A stretch of DNA of 34,502 nucleotides from CAZXYF01 sp964644705 (GCA_964644705.1 CAZXYF010000010.1:1-34502), one strand, 5' to 3'; positions 16,331-24,817 are shown, counted from the stretch's first letter. Translations and numbers: made by a program. Notes: a model not told the origin generated them from the sequence alone.

Positions 16331-17091
16331 CGGTTGGGGTGGCGCAGCTGGTAGGATACGTGAACCTGATCCAATTTGTAGTTGACGGTCAGAGCGTAGA
16401 TGGCGAGATTGATTGCCAGCCGTAAACACATCTCCCGCTCATCTTTGCGCGCGCTGGATATGGGGTGGCGCCAGGTGCCGGTTTGGCGTTGCAGGGCTTC
16501 CGTCAGGTCGTTAGGGGAGATGATGACGGCCGCCCGGTCATCCACGCTAACGGCGTGCAGCGTATCCGAAACGCGGTGCAATCCGGCGGGACCTTCCAAG
16601 TGGTAGAAAGAACGATAAATCGCATGTTTTTCCGGCACGGGGCGCAGGGGTTTGGAGGGGAAAATGCGGCTGAGCATCCGACGGACCGACCGAAGAAATT
16701 CCGAATCCTCCTCGGCCGAAGTGTCGTCAATGATGAGAGTCCCTCCCGATTGCAGGTAACGTCGCAGGTTGTCGATGCTCTGTGTTGAAAGCCGCTCAAA
16801 TCCGTCTTCCCCGCACATCCAGGTGAAAGGGTGCTGGTAGAGTTCAAGATTGTTGATCGATACATCGGCAACGTTCCTTCCAACCCGGACGCTGGTTCGG
16901 GCTTTAAGGATTCTCTGGAGGGTTTGCAGGGCCGATGCACCATTCAGCTCCTCTGCCCGGTAGCGGACAACGCCCGGCCGGAAGTTGCTGGCCTCCCCCA
17001 GCGCCTGCAGCGATGGGGTAAGGAGAAAAATGAGAGCGAGTGCGAAGAGCTCTCCGGCCGTTAGTATGAAGCGAATGTTCCTCTGCCGCAT
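16279..17091 (-). CDS. DUF4159-domain exported protein
   Basis: 270 aa. An N-terminal signal peptide/anchor (LFALALIFLLTPSLQALG) is followed by the DUF4159 fold: VVRYRAEELNGASALQTLQRILKARTSVRVG, LYQHPFTWMCG, LRRYLQSGGTLIIDD, SIFPSKPLRPVPEKHAIYRSFY, then a C-terminal conserved block ending NLAIYALTVNYKLDQVH. DUF4159 is related to glutamine-amidotransferase-like domains and often sits near MoxR/BatA genes; here it stands alone. GGGAG lies about 10 nt before the ATG at 17091, which is preferred to one at 17118 with no SD. Function is unknown. Confidence 0.85.
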   Translation of the reverse strand: MRQRNIRFILTAGELFALALIFLLTPSLQALGEASNFRPGVVRYRAEELNGASALQTLQRILKARTSVRVGRNVADVSINNLELYQHPFTWMCGEDGFERLSTQSIDNLRRYLQSGGTLIIDDTSAEEDSEFLRSVRRMLSRIFPSKPLRPVPEKHAIYRSFYHLEGPAGLHRVSDTLHAVSVDDRAAVIISPNDLTEALQRQTGTWRHPISSARKDEREMCLRLAINLAIYALTVNYKLDQVHVSYQLRHPNRYPEADSVSPPEESGQR

Positions 17092-17125
17092 TATGAATAC
17101 TCCCGAATAAAGGCGCATTGTCCGT

Positions 17126-17154
17126 ATCCTAGTGCACGGCTGAAATCAGTGCAA
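17126..17154 (-). promoter_or_regulatory. Possible promoter of DUF4159 gene
   Basis: Minus-strand TTGCAC (plus 17149-17154), 17-nt spacer, TAGGAT (plus 17126-17131). The -35 is weak and the -10 fair. Confidence 0.35.
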
Positions 17155-17325
17155 CCGGAACTAAGCGGATTATGCTTATTAACCTGAGGTTTATAACACA
17201 CCCTGGGAATTTGTTCTTTGGATGGTGTCCAGTGCAAGATACAAGGATGCAGGGATTCAGTGTGGGCCTTTGATTCACGCTTCAGGTTTGTGAAATGCTT
17301 GCGTCAGGGGACTGGATGTTCGCTC

Positions 17326-17355
17326 TTGACTACCTTCATTCGGGCGCCGTACAAT
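17326..17355 (+). promoter_or_regulatory. Strong promoter of queD-mcsA-mcsB-clpC operon
   Basis: TTGACT (17326-17331), 18-nt spacer, TACAAT (17350-17355). The start would be near 17362, with a leader of about 90 nt. Confidence 0.65.
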
Positions 17356-17450
17356 GGATTCCGGGGTGGAAGGATGGGACCCGCACCGAGAGGAAGGTAG
17401 AACTACTGTCACGGCGATAAAGATTTATAGTGACGACGAGAGGACACACA

Positions 17451-17843
17451 ATGTATGAATTAAGCATGGAAACACACTTTTCAGCCGCCCATCACCTGCG
17501 TGATTATGAGGGGCAGTGCGAGAATTTGCACGGTCATAATTATCATGTTGAAATTGTGCTTTCAGCCGACGGGTTGAATGAACTGGGCATGGTGATGGAT
17601 TTTAAAGATGCCAAAAGTTTGGTTGGGGACGTGATGGACCAGCTTGACCACGAATATCTGAATGAGGTGGAACCCTTTGACCGGATAAATCCCACGACCG
17701 AACATATTGCTCGCCATATTGCCGTATCGGTGAATGAACGACTTCCGGAGGATGTGTCGGTGGGCGAAGTAACCTGCTGGGAGTCCGAGAAATGTGCGGC
17801 CCGGTACATACCTCAGGAGACGTCAGCATCCGAGGAAGTGTGA
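17451..17843 (+). CDS. queD: 6-carboxy-5,6,7,8-tetrahydropterin synthase family (QueD)
   Basis: Converts dihydroneopterin triphosphate to 6-carboxytetrahydropterin in queuosine/7-deazaguanine synthesis. It is 130 aa. Zinc ligands are His14 (FSAAHHL), His27 and His29 (LHGHNY). The catalytic Cys23 is in GQCENLHGH, with Asp66-His67 in DQLDHEYLN and Glu111 in CWESEKCAARY. This pattern fits QueD, though PTPS-type homologues cannot be fully excluded. AGAGGA lies 8 nt before the ATG. It is the first gene of the operon; mcsA follows 5 nt after the stop. No other queuosine gene is nearby. Confidence 0.9.
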   Translation: MYELSMETHFSAAHHLRDYEGQCENLHGHNYHVEIVLSADGLNELGMVMDFKDAKSLVGDVMDQLDHEYLNEVEPFDRINPTTEHIARHIAVSVNERLPEDVSVGEVTCWESEKCAARYIPQETSASEEV

Positions 17844-17848
17844 TAGAT

Positions 17849-18358
17849 ATGGACCACTCTAAAGATATCTGTGAAGAGTGTGGACAGCGTCAGGCGACGG
17901 TGCATATAACCACTATGACGGAGACGGGGCCGGTGGAGCAGCATCTGTGTGATGATTGTTACGAGGAGGAACCGGATGCGCCGACCATATCATCGACGAA
18001 ACTGTTCGCTGAGTTGATGGGAGCTCTTGCCCCGGAGCTGCAGCGTGCCGAACGAACTCGATGTCCCGATTGCGGGATCAATTATCTGGAATTCCGGCAG
18101 AATCTAATATTTGGGTGTCCCCGTGATTACGAAATTTTCTCCGAGCCGCTGGAAGAGCTGCTGGAAACAATCCACGGTGCGGACGAACATGTGGGGCGGG
18201 TGCCGATGGGAGAAGCACAGCGCATGACGAAGGAATCGCGTCTGACGGTGCTCAAGCGCAAGCTGGAGGAGGCGGTGGAATCGGAAGATTTTGAACAAGC
18301 GGTTTGCATACGCGATGAGATTAACAGACTGGAGCAGGATGGTGCTGGAAACGCTTAG
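17849..18358 (+). CDS. mcsA: McsA-type zinc-finger and UVR-motif protein
   Basis: Activator/partner of the McsB arginine kinase in the ClpC pathway. It is 169 aa. CxxC pairs are at Cys8/Cys11, Cys34/Cys37 and Cys72/Cys75. The fourth pair is half missing: Cys90 is present (FGCPRDYEIF), and Asp93 stands where Firmicutes proteins have the last Cys. The C-terminal UvrB/C motif is LKRKLEEAVESEDFEQAVCIRDEINRLEQ. GAGGAAG precedes the ATG by about 11 nt. An open frame runs back into queD, but the family N-terminus begins at this Met. Its last 20 nt overlap mcsB. Confidence 0.88.
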   Translation: MDHSKDICEECGQRQATVHITTMTETGPVEQHLCDDCYEEEPDAPTISSTKLFAELMGALAPELQRAERTRCPDCGINYLEFRQNLIFGCPRDYEIFSEPLEELLETIHGADEHVGRVPMGEAQRMTKESRLTVLKRKLEEAVESEDFEQAVCIRDEINRLEQDGAGNA

Positions 18359-19385
18359 CAAAAACCAATGCTTATGGCTGGAAGGCGGAACGGCGGCCGA
18401 TGTCGTACTGAGTACCCAGGTGTGTTACGCACGCAATATTGCCGGCTACCCGTTTGTTGCCCGTTCGGGGGACAGAACGCTTGCGCGTACGGAGGAACTG
18501 ATTCGTAATGAGATCGTGACCGGCGAGCTCAGTTCCGATGTTGAATATCATCGTCTGGAGGAAATGGATGATCTGTCCCGGGATCTGCTGGTTGAACGTC
18601 AGCTGATCGGTGGTGAATATGCGGACGCTGAGTGGCCACGTGGAGTGGCGTTTACGGACGATGAAAGTTTGAGTTTCAGGGTGAACGAAGAGGATCATCT
18701 GCGAATTCAGGTCATGCGTGGGGGGCTGGATTTAGGGGAAACCTGGGAAGAGGCCCGGGAGGTGGATGACTATATGGCGGCCCACGTTCCGTTCGCATTT
18801 TCATCCCAGTATGGTTTTTTAACTGCGTGTCCCACCAACGTTGGCACGGGGATGCACGTGAGCGTTGTGGTGCATCTGCCGGCAATGGGATTGGGCAGAG
18901 AGATGGAGAAGATTATCACGCTGTGCAATGATGAGAAATTTGACCTTCAGGGGCTGTACGGGGACGGCACATATGCCTCGGCCGACGTGTATAGATTGTC
19001 CAACCAGGTAACGCTCGGGAAGACCGAAGAAGAGATTATAGGCGATGTAAGGGATCTGGTGGATCGCATCATTGGTTTCGAACGAAAGGCACGGCGAGTT
19101 TTCTCGGTAAGAGATGAAGATCAATTAGAGGAACGTATAGAACGAGCCCTCTTTCTGCTGCGGACGGCAGCGGAACTGTCCTGTGAGGAGTCTCTAAACC
19201 TTTTATCCCAGGTCCGTCTCGGGATTGAACTCGGGATGCTGGATGAGGTGGAAAATGCCGACATTAACAAGCTGTTACTCTTGACTTTGCCCGCACATCT
19301 GCAGACAATGGATAGTAGGATGTCCGGCAGAAAACAGCTCCAAAGAATTCGGGCAAAGTATTTACAGAAAGCACTTAATAACTGA
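18339..19385 (+). CDS. mcsB: McsB-type protein arginine kinase, active site partly degenerate
   Basis: Phosphagen-kinase-fold protein; Firmicutes McsB phosphorylates arginines to mark proteins for ClpCP. It is 348 aa. Conserved parts are NEEDHLRIQVM (Glu117/Glu118, Arg122), LTACPTNVGTG (Cys164), VVVHLPA and LSNQVTLGKTEEEI. The nucleotide-binding SSRxRxxRN motif reads STQVCYARN (25-33): two arginines are replaced by Gln27 and Cys29. RGIYGEGSEA of Bacillus reads QGLYGDGTYA. Comparable losses occur in chlamydial homologues (from memory). It could be a weak kinase, a changed nucleotide site, or a pseudokinase adaptor. The start overlaps mcsA by 20 nt, giving coupling; GGAGC serves as SD. Confidence 0.88.
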   Translation: MVLETLSKNQCLWLEGGTAADVVLSTQVCYARNIAGYPFVARSGDRTLARTEELIRNEIVTGELSSDVEYHRLEEMDDLSRDLLVERQLIGGEYADAEWPRGVAFTDDESLSFRVNEEDHLRIQVMRGGLDLGETWEEAREVDDYMAAHVPFAFSSQYGFLTACPTNVGTGMHVSVVVHLPAMGLGREMEKIITLCNDEKFDLQGLYGDGTYASADVYRLSNQVTLGKTEEEIIGDVRDLVDRIIGFERKARRVFSVRDEDQLEERIERALFLLRTAAELSCEESLNLLSQVRLGIELGMLDEVENADINKLLLLTLPAHLQTMDSRMSGRKQLQRIRAKYLQKALNN

Positions 19386-19417
19386 CTATAATCAGCCTCA
19401 TGGAGGGCTGAGCACTT

Positions 19418-21907
19418 ATGTATGATAGGTTTACTGAAAAAGCCAAAAAAGTCATAAGCTATGCCAAGCAGGAAGCTCAGCGACTCGGACATGAATATAT
19501 TGGTACCGAGCATTTGCTGCTGGGGGTTTTGCGGGAAGGAACCGGCATGGCGTATACCATTCTCCAGCGTCTGGACGTTGACCCCAAACGTATTCGGCTG
19601 GAAATAGAAAAACGGGTGAGGGAAGCGCAGGACGTTGTGGGTGCGGGAAAGCAGTTTCCGTTTGCTCCCCGGGCACGCAACGCCATTGAAGCTGCGGTGG
19701 AGGAAGGGAAACGGCTCGGTCAGAATTACGTGGGAACCGAGCACATGCTTCTCGGTTTGTTCAACGAGGAAGAAAGCATCGCGGGGGAGGTGCTACATAC
19801 TCTTGGAGTTGAATACGGCGATGTTCAGGAGGAGTTGATCGAGCTTCTCGGTCCTGAGATTGATGAAGAAGAACAGGAGGAGGAGTCCGGAGACACCAGC
19901 ACATCAAAGGAAAAAACTCCGGCCCTGGATTCATTTGGTCGCGATATGACCGAGCAGGCTGAAAACGGCAATCTCGATCCCGTGATTGGCCGGGAAATGG
20001 AGATTGAACGCGTTATTCAGGTGTTGTGTCGACGGAAGAAAAACAATCCGGTGTTGTTGGGAGAAGCCGGCGTTGGAAAAACCGCCATCGTGGAAGGACT
20101 GGCCCAGAATATCGTATCCAACGACGTTCCCAGTCTGCTGCAAGATCAGAGGATCGTAATTCTGGACCTGGCTTTGATGGTGGCCGGCACGAAATACCGG
20201 GGCCAGTTTGAGGAGCGGATCAAGGCGGTCATGAAGGAGGTGAAGAAATCCTCCAATATCATTCTGTTTATCGACGAGTTACATACCATTGTGGGCGCCG
20301 GTGGGGCCGAAGGGGCCATCGATGCCTCCAATGTCCTGAAACCGCCGCTGTCGCGCGGAGAAATACAATGCATTGGTGCCAGCACTCCCGACGAGTATCG
20401 AGAATACGTGGAAAAGGATAGTGCTCTTGAGCGCCGTTTTCAGACCGTTATGGTGAATCCGCCATCACAGCAAGAAACGGTGGAAATACTGAAGGGGTTG
20501 AAAGAACAGTACGAAAGTCATCACATGGTGGAGATTACCCAGGAGGCGATGACCAGCGCCGCGGAGCTGTCGAGTCGCTACGTGACCGGTCGATATCTGC
20601 CGGACAAAGCGATAGATGTTATTGATGAAGCTGGAGCCCTCATGCGTCTCCGGGCTATGGGAGTACCGCCGGAGATTGAAGAAATCGAGGAGGATCTGGA
20701 AGATATTGGCGAAGAACTGGAACAGGCAGTACAGGAGCAGGATTTTGAGCGCGCAGTGTTCCTCCGCAATGAGCGCGATAAACTTCGCGATCAGCGGAAG
20801 AAACATGAGAAGGAACAGCTGCTGGAGGGCGTGCAGGGCGTCGTTGACGAAAGCGTGATCGCGGACGTGGTCGCAAGGATGACGGGTGTGCCCATGACGC
20901 GTCTTGAAGAAGGGGAGGCGGAACGTCTGCTCCAAATGGAAGAGGAAATACATGAACGCGTCATCAGTCAGGACGAAGCGGTCAGCGCGGTTAGCCGGGC
21001 CGTTCGCCGATCTCGTTCGGGCATGAAGGATCCCAACCGGCCCGTGGCTTCTCTGATTTTTGCGGGTCCCACAGGAGTGGGGAAAACTCACCTGGCGCGG
21101 TCTCTGGCTCATTTCCTGTTTGGAGAAGAAGATGCCCTGATACAGATTGATATGTCGGAGTATATGGAGAAACACAACGTGTCGCGATTAGTTGGCGCTC
21201 CTCCTGGATACGTTGGGTATGAGGAGGGCGGACAACTGACCGAAAAAATACGTCGGAGACCGTATTCGGTGGTCCTTCTGGATGAAATTGAGAAAGCTCA
21301 CGGGGAAGCATTCAATATGCTCTTGCAGATTATGGAAGAGGGCCAGCTGACCGATGGCTTCGGGCGGAAGGTTGATTTTCGCAATGTTGTGTTAATTATG
21401 ACCTCCAATATCGGGTCCGATATCATCCGCAACAGTGCCGGGGTCGGGTTCAGAAAACAAAATGAAGAGGCAACGTATCAAAACACCAAAAAACAGGTTC
21501 TGGAGGAGATTGAAAATCATTTCCGGCCGGAATTCCTGAACCGCCTGGATGATACCATCGTATTCCGAACGCTCACACGGTCCGATTTACAGGATATTGT
21601 GCGGCTTGAACTGGATAAGATTCGGGAGCGGCTGGATAAGCGCGACATTGATCTGGATCTGTCGGAAGGTGCACTGGATGTGATTATTGAGCGTGGCTAC
21701 AACCCCGATTTCGGTGCCAGACCGTTGCGGCGAGCACTGGAGCGGCTCCTGGAGGACCCTCTGAGCGAGGCGCTTCTCCGGGGCGACGTGCATCAGGGAA
21801 CCGTCCGTGTTGAATCCGACGGTGATGGGTTGCGTTTCGAACAGGAGAACGAGGCTGAAGCGGAGAAATCGGCCGAAGAAAAACAGATTGCCGCGGCCAA
21901 AAGCTAA
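19418..21907 (+). CDS. clpC: ClpC-type Clp ATPase (Hsp100)
   Basis: AAA+ unfoldase that feeds proteins to ClpP in the cytoplasm. It is 829 aa. The N-domain has two Clp repeats (about 1-70 and 80-145). D1 has Walker A GEAGVGKT (215-222) and Walker B IILFIDE (281-287). The middle domain carries a UVR-like coiled coil (LEQAVQEQDFERAVFLRNERDKLRDQ). D2 has Walker A GPTGVGKT (550-557) and Walker B VVLLDEIEKAH. The C-terminus has the FGARPLRRALERLLEDPLSEALL sensor-2 region and an acidic/Ala tail. The middle domain and mcsA/mcsB context mark it as ClpC rather than ClpB or ClpA. GGAGGG lies about 11 nt before the ATG. A terminator follows, so this is the last gene of the operon. Confidence 0.96.
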   Translation: MYDRFTEKAKKVISYAKQEAQRLGHEYIGTEHLLLGVLREGTGMAYTILQRLDVDPKRIRLEIEKRVREAQDVVGAGKQFPFAPRARNAIEAAVEEGKRLGQNYVGTEHMLLGLFNEEESIAGEVLHTLGVEYGDVQEELIELLGPEIDEEEQEEESGDTSTSKEKTPALDSFGRDMTEQAENGNLDPVIGREMEIERVIQVLCRRKKNNPVLLGEAGVGKTAIVEGLAQNIVSNDVPSLLQDQRIVILDLALMVAGTKYRGQFEERIKAVMKEVKKSSNIILFIDELHTIVGAGGAEGAIDASNVLKPPLSRGEIQCIGASTPDEYREYVEKDSALERRFQTVMVNPPSQQETVEILKGLKEQYESHHMVEITQEAMTSAAELSSRYVTGRYLPDKAIDVIDEAGALMRLRAMGVPPEIEEIEEDLEDIGEELEQAVQEQDFERAVFLRNERDKLRDQRKKHEKEQLLEGVQGVVDESVIADVVARMTGVPMTRLEEGEAERLLQMEEEIHERVISQDEAVSAVSRAVRRSRSGMKDPNRPVASLIFAGPTGVGKTHLARSLAHFLFGEEDALIQIDMSEYMEKHNVSRLVGAPPGYVGYEEGGQLTEKIRRRPYSVVLLDEIEKAHGEAFNMLLQIMEEGQLTDGFGRKVDFRNVVLIMTSNIGSDIIRNSAGVGFRKQNEEATYQNTKKQVLEEIENHFRPEFLNRLDDTIVFRTLTRSDLQDIVRLELDKIRERLDKRDIDLDLSEGALDVIIERGYNPDFGARPLRRALERLLEDPLSEALLRGDVHQGTVRVESDGDGLRFEQENEAEAEKSAEEKQIAAAKS

Positions 21908-21960
21908 AGGTGCGCTCCGGAGTATCTGGATGGGCGCGGTTCCTTCTATAGGTGTCAGGG

Positions 21961-22015
21961 AGCCGGGCAGGATTGGGTGGTATCTCATCCCTCCAATTCT
22001 GCCCGGCTCTTTTTT
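21961..22015 (+). terminator. Intrinsic terminator after clpC
   Basis: A 16-bp stem (AGCCGGGCAGGATTGG pairing with CCAATTCTGCCCGGCT, one G-T wobble) and a 15-nt loop are followed by CTTTTTT. Confidence 0.9.
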
Positions 22016-22293
22016 CGGTGAGCTGTGAAAACGGGCGCAACCTTCCACCAGACTGTCGTGTCCCGCGGGGGAAGCCAATCGGACTTCAGACCGGTGCAGG
22101 ACTGGCAGCTGGGATGTATAGCTATTTGTCTCTGTCAAACACCTGCCCCGTTTTATGGGTTGCGCCAGCAGAATCCCCCAACATTTCACCAACCTCAAGC
22201 GTGAATTATTCTGAAAGCAGCCTCAGCCACAGATAATGTCAATCAATCAGGGCAATTGTGAATCACAGTGTGTTTTCAAAAACTCAAACGACA

Positions 22294-22322
22294 CCGGTTT
22301 GGTCTCCGACGGAGCCGTCAGT
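22294..22322. repeat. Dispersed repeat, copy 2
   Basis: 28 of 29 positions are identical to 5301-5329, in the same orientation. The difference is GACGGAG here against GACCGAG there, which makes CTCCGACGGAG a perfect 5-bp palindrome around one base. Confidence 0.6.
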
Positions 22323-22395
22323 TGCGTCGGGAAAAAAGATGCACCCAATGCGTGTCTGAAATGTTAGCAAACTTAGCAGGGGACCGTTTACCCCC

Positions 22396-23787
22396 ATGAG
22401 TAATCCACAAATCAACGAATCCGACCGCGACCTCACATCTGGGCCACTTCTGGGAAGTCTCACCCGGATGGCGGTCCCGCTGGCCGCCACCATGGGGGTG
22501 CATATGGTGTACAACCTGGTTGATACCTTCTGGTTGGGACAGTACAGCAAAAAGGCGCTGGCAGCTCCTGCAGCCTGTTTCCCATTCATCTTCATCGTCA
22601 TTGCTATTGGAATGGGATTCGGGCAGGCGGGATCGGCCGTTGTTGCTCAACATACGGGTGCGGATCAGCAGCGCAAAGCGGATCGATCAGCGGGGCAGAC
22701 TCTCATTTTACTGACAAGTCTGGCCGTTGGCCTGGCTCTGCCGATACTTTTTTTATCGCCATATCTGTTGCGTGTGGCGCAGGTTCCTGATGAAGTCTTG
22801 CCCGGAGCGTCAGAATTCTTACGCATCTTTCTGGTAGGGTTGCCGTTTATGGCTTTTTCCATGGGATACGGGTCGGTCCTCCGTGCTCTGGGTAACACCA
22901 TTATCGTGTTGCTTATTGGTATCGTCACGAACGTTGTAAATATGGCTCTGGATCCGGTCCTGATTTTCGGCTATGGCGTCTTCCCGGAACTTGGAGTAAG
23001 AGGGGCGGCCCTGGCCACGGTGATTGCCAGAACGTTGAATGCAGGAATATGCCTGTACGGGTTGAAAAACGGCTGGGCCGGACTTCGGTTGCATCTGCAA
23101 GATTTCGCGCCGGACTGGAGGTTGATGAAAAAAATTATTTCGGTGGGTTTTCCTGCTGCAATTGGAAACAGCAGCAATTCTTTTGGTATCGCCGTTTTCC
23201 AGGCGATGGTCAATACGCTCGGCACCAGCGTGATGGGCGCGGTTATCATAGGGTTTCGGGTCATCCAAATATTTAATATTCCCGGCATGGCCATGGCCAC
23301 GGCTGCCGCTCCCGTCGTGGGGCAGGCGTTGGGGGCGGATGAGAGGGCGCGAGCACGACGGGCGGTGGGACTAAGTGCGGCGTTGGTGGCGGGAATTATG
23401 TTTCTACCCGCCATTGCTCTGATCATATGGGGCGATGCAGTGGCAGGCGCATTCACCCAGGACCCTGCTGTGATTCGGCAGGCGAGTTTGTTTTTCCAGG
23501 TGGTTCCGGTATCCGCCTACTGCTTTTCCGTGTTCATGGTTTTGCTGGCAGCGTTTTATGGTTCGGGCCACACCACGCCGGCCATGACGCTCCACATCGT
23601 CCGGCTGTGGGTGTTGCGATTACCCGTTGCGTATTTGCTGGCGTTTGTAATGGATATAGGGAGTATCGGTATTTACCTGGGCATGCTTTTTGGAAATGTG
23701 GTGACAACCTGCGTGTCGTTCTATCTTTATCGGTCGGATGGGTGGGAAGAAAGTGTGGTCGAGGATGCCAATGAGGGCGCAGGATGA
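22396..23787 (+). CDS. MATE family efflux transporter
   Basis: A 463-aa cytoplasmic-membrane antiporter with 12 predicted transmembrane segments in two halves. The N-half has PLLGSLTRMAVPLAATMGVHMVYNLVDTFWLGQYS, typical for MATE proteins, and LRALGNTIIVLLIGIVTNVVNMALDPVLIFG. The C-half has VGFPAAIGNSSNSFG and GFRVIQIFNIPGMAMATAAAPVVGQALGA. Transporters of this type export cationic drugs or metabolites driven by Na+ or H+; the substrate is not predictable. The SD is weak (AGGGGA about 11 nt upstream). It is monocistronic. Confidence 0.92.
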   Translation: MSNPQINESDRDLTSGPLLGSLTRMAVPLAATMGVHMVYNLVDTFWLGQYSKKALAAPAACFPFIFIVIAIGMGFGQAGSAVVAQHTGADQQRKADRSAGQTLILLTSLAVGLALPILFLSPYLLRVAQVPDEVLPGASEFLRIFLVGLPFMAFSMGYGSVLRALGNTIIVLLIGIVTNVVNMALDPVLIFGYGVFPELGVRGAALATVIARTLNAGICLYGLKNGWAGLRLHLQDFAPDWRLMKKIISVGFPAAIGNSSNSFGIAVFQAMVNTLGTSVMGAVIIGFRVIQIFNIPGMAMATAAAPVVGQALGADERARARRAVGLSAALVAGIMFLPAIALIIWGDAVAGAFTQDPAVIRQASLFFQVVPVSAYCFSVFMVLLAAFYGSGHTTPAMTLHIVRLWVLRLPVAYLLAFVMDIGSIGIYLGMLFGNVVTTCVSFYLYRSDGWEESVVEDANEGAG

Positions 23788-24002
23788 GCTCAACGGTGAC
23801 AGAATGTCAGGGATGTTCCCGTGCGAGTGAAAAACTGTCAAGGGTTAGGTTGTCTTTTGTGGTGAGTGCAAGGCAGCAGCAACCCGAAGATGAGGGAGTG
23901 GCGCTGAAATGGGTGTAAAGCCGGGGCAGAGCCGTATTCAGAAAAACACCGGGAAAAAACAAAAAAGATATGTGAGTGGCATGCTGGTTGCGACTTATTA
24001 AA

Positions 24003-24137
24003 GACAGCTGCCTGTCCCTAAAACGCGGCGCTCCCACCCCTAAATGTAAAGCGCCGCGCGCTGTCGGGAGAGTTACCCCCCTTTCCCGACGGCAACCCCT
24101 CAACGGGCGGATTTATCCCAATCCGCCCGTTTTTTTA
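24003..24137 (+). ncRNA. Candidate structured small RNA or palindromic repeat
   Basis: Four successive hairpins: GACAG/CTGTC (24003-24016); CGCGGCGCT/AGCGCCGCG (24024-24032 with 24050-24058); GTCGGGA/TCCCGAC (24063-24069 with 24084-24090); and a terminator stem at 24102-24131 followed by T. No known RNA family is recognised and no good promoter is seen. A dispersed intergenic repeat is an equally likely explanation. Confidence 0.35.
24102..24137 (+). terminator. Intrinsic terminator
   Basis: A perfect 12-bp stem AACGGGCGGATT/AATCCGCCCGTT with a 6-nt loop is followed by a run of T. It lies about 315 nt after the MATE gene, and so may end a separate transcript. Confidence 0.85.
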
Positions 24138-24379
24138 TTTAAACGTTGTCGCTATGTATTCTCAGATACAAGATGTGCTGAGCCATTCTCACCATTTGGA
24201 GAACGAGACATACCGGGTGAACGGATGCATCAGTCATCCCATGTATCGTCGCCACCGGCAAATTGGTAAATAAGGCGTGCAGAACCCGCATGTGAAACTC
24301 TGGATAACCTGTGAAGGGTCACTGAGGAGAAGCGTGACGGGCCGGCGGGATGCCCCTTCAGATGGGACCGGCTGGAAAG

Positions 24380-24817
24380 TCAGCGACGCAGGACTGTTGG
24401 GTATTCCTCCTGCAGTTTGATGGTCCGGAGCGCGCTCAGCGGATTATTCTGGAAATGGTAGAGGTGAGAGGCGCAGGAACAGTCGCTGGCGCCGAAATCG
24501 GCAATTTTATCGATGGCCAGTCGATTAATTGCTCTGCTCAATTCACACTCTATCCTTTGCTTTCCCGTCCAAACAACTGCTGCCAGTACCGCGGCACCGG
24601 ATCGAAAATAGTCGATGTGCCAGTGGTTACGTTTGCCGGATCTTCGGTAATGTCGTTCCAACCGGGCGCCGAGACCGTTGAGCGCGCTTCCCACATATAC
24701 GTAATAACCCGCATCAAACTCGATCCGTCCAAGTGCGCCCACATGGCGCACGAGGCCATGTCGAGAAACCTGAAGCAACAGGGCATATGTCCCGCTGTTG
24801 GAAGGAATGTTATTCAT
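24380..24817 (-). CDS. DUF123 / Uri superfamily (GIY-YIG-like) endonuclease
   Basis: 145 aa. GIY-YIG-type core: SGTYALLLQV then GYYVYVGSA, with the downstream Arg/His segment GLGARLERHYRRSGKRNHWHIDYF and the Glu of IECELSRAI. The end FGASDCSCASHLYHF carries Cys and His residues typical of DUF123 (COG1833), which is sometimes fused to endonuclease III. DNA cleavage is inferred from fold; the biochemical role is unknown. The ATG at 24817 overlaps the nuclease gene upstream by 8 nt (ATGAATAA); an ATG five codons earlier (24832) is an alternative. No SD is seen, so translation is probably coupled. Confidence 0.85.
   Translation of the reverse strand: MNNIPSNSGTYALLLQVSRHGLVRHVGALGRIEFDAGYYVYVGSALNGLGARLERHYRRSGKRNHWHIDYFRSGAAVLAAVVWTGKQRIECELSRAINRLAIDKIADFGASDCSCASHLYHFQNNPLSALRTIKLQEEYPTVLRR

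Larger units (their letters stand above)
17092..17450. other. Divergent intergenic region upstream of queD-clpC operon
   Basis: About 360 nt without a gene. It holds the two divergent promoters. No preQ1 riboswitch or CtsR-type tandem heptad is recognised, although both could have been expected from the downstream genes. Confidence 0.45.
21908..22395. other. Intergenic region clpC / MATE gene
   Basis: It holds the clpC terminator, a widely spaced inverted repeat GGCGCAACC (from 22035)/GGTTGCGCC (to 22168), and repeat copy 2. No gene or clear promoter for the MATE gene is seen. Confidence 0.45.
23788..24379. other. Long intergenic region with structured segment
   Basis: About 590 nt without a protein gene. 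23788-24000 shows nothing distinct. 24003-24137 is a chain of hairpins ending in a terminator (separate entry). 24138-24379 has smaller stems such as GTCAC/GTGAC near 24318-24338 and GCCGG/CCGGC, and lies downstream of the minus-strand nuclease pair. Confidence 0.5.

Noticed and set aside
17092..17450. Search for a preQ1 riboswitch or CtsR operator before queD-clpC
   Set aside because: No recognisable aptamer and no tandem heptad repeat; only a sigma70-type promoter is supported.
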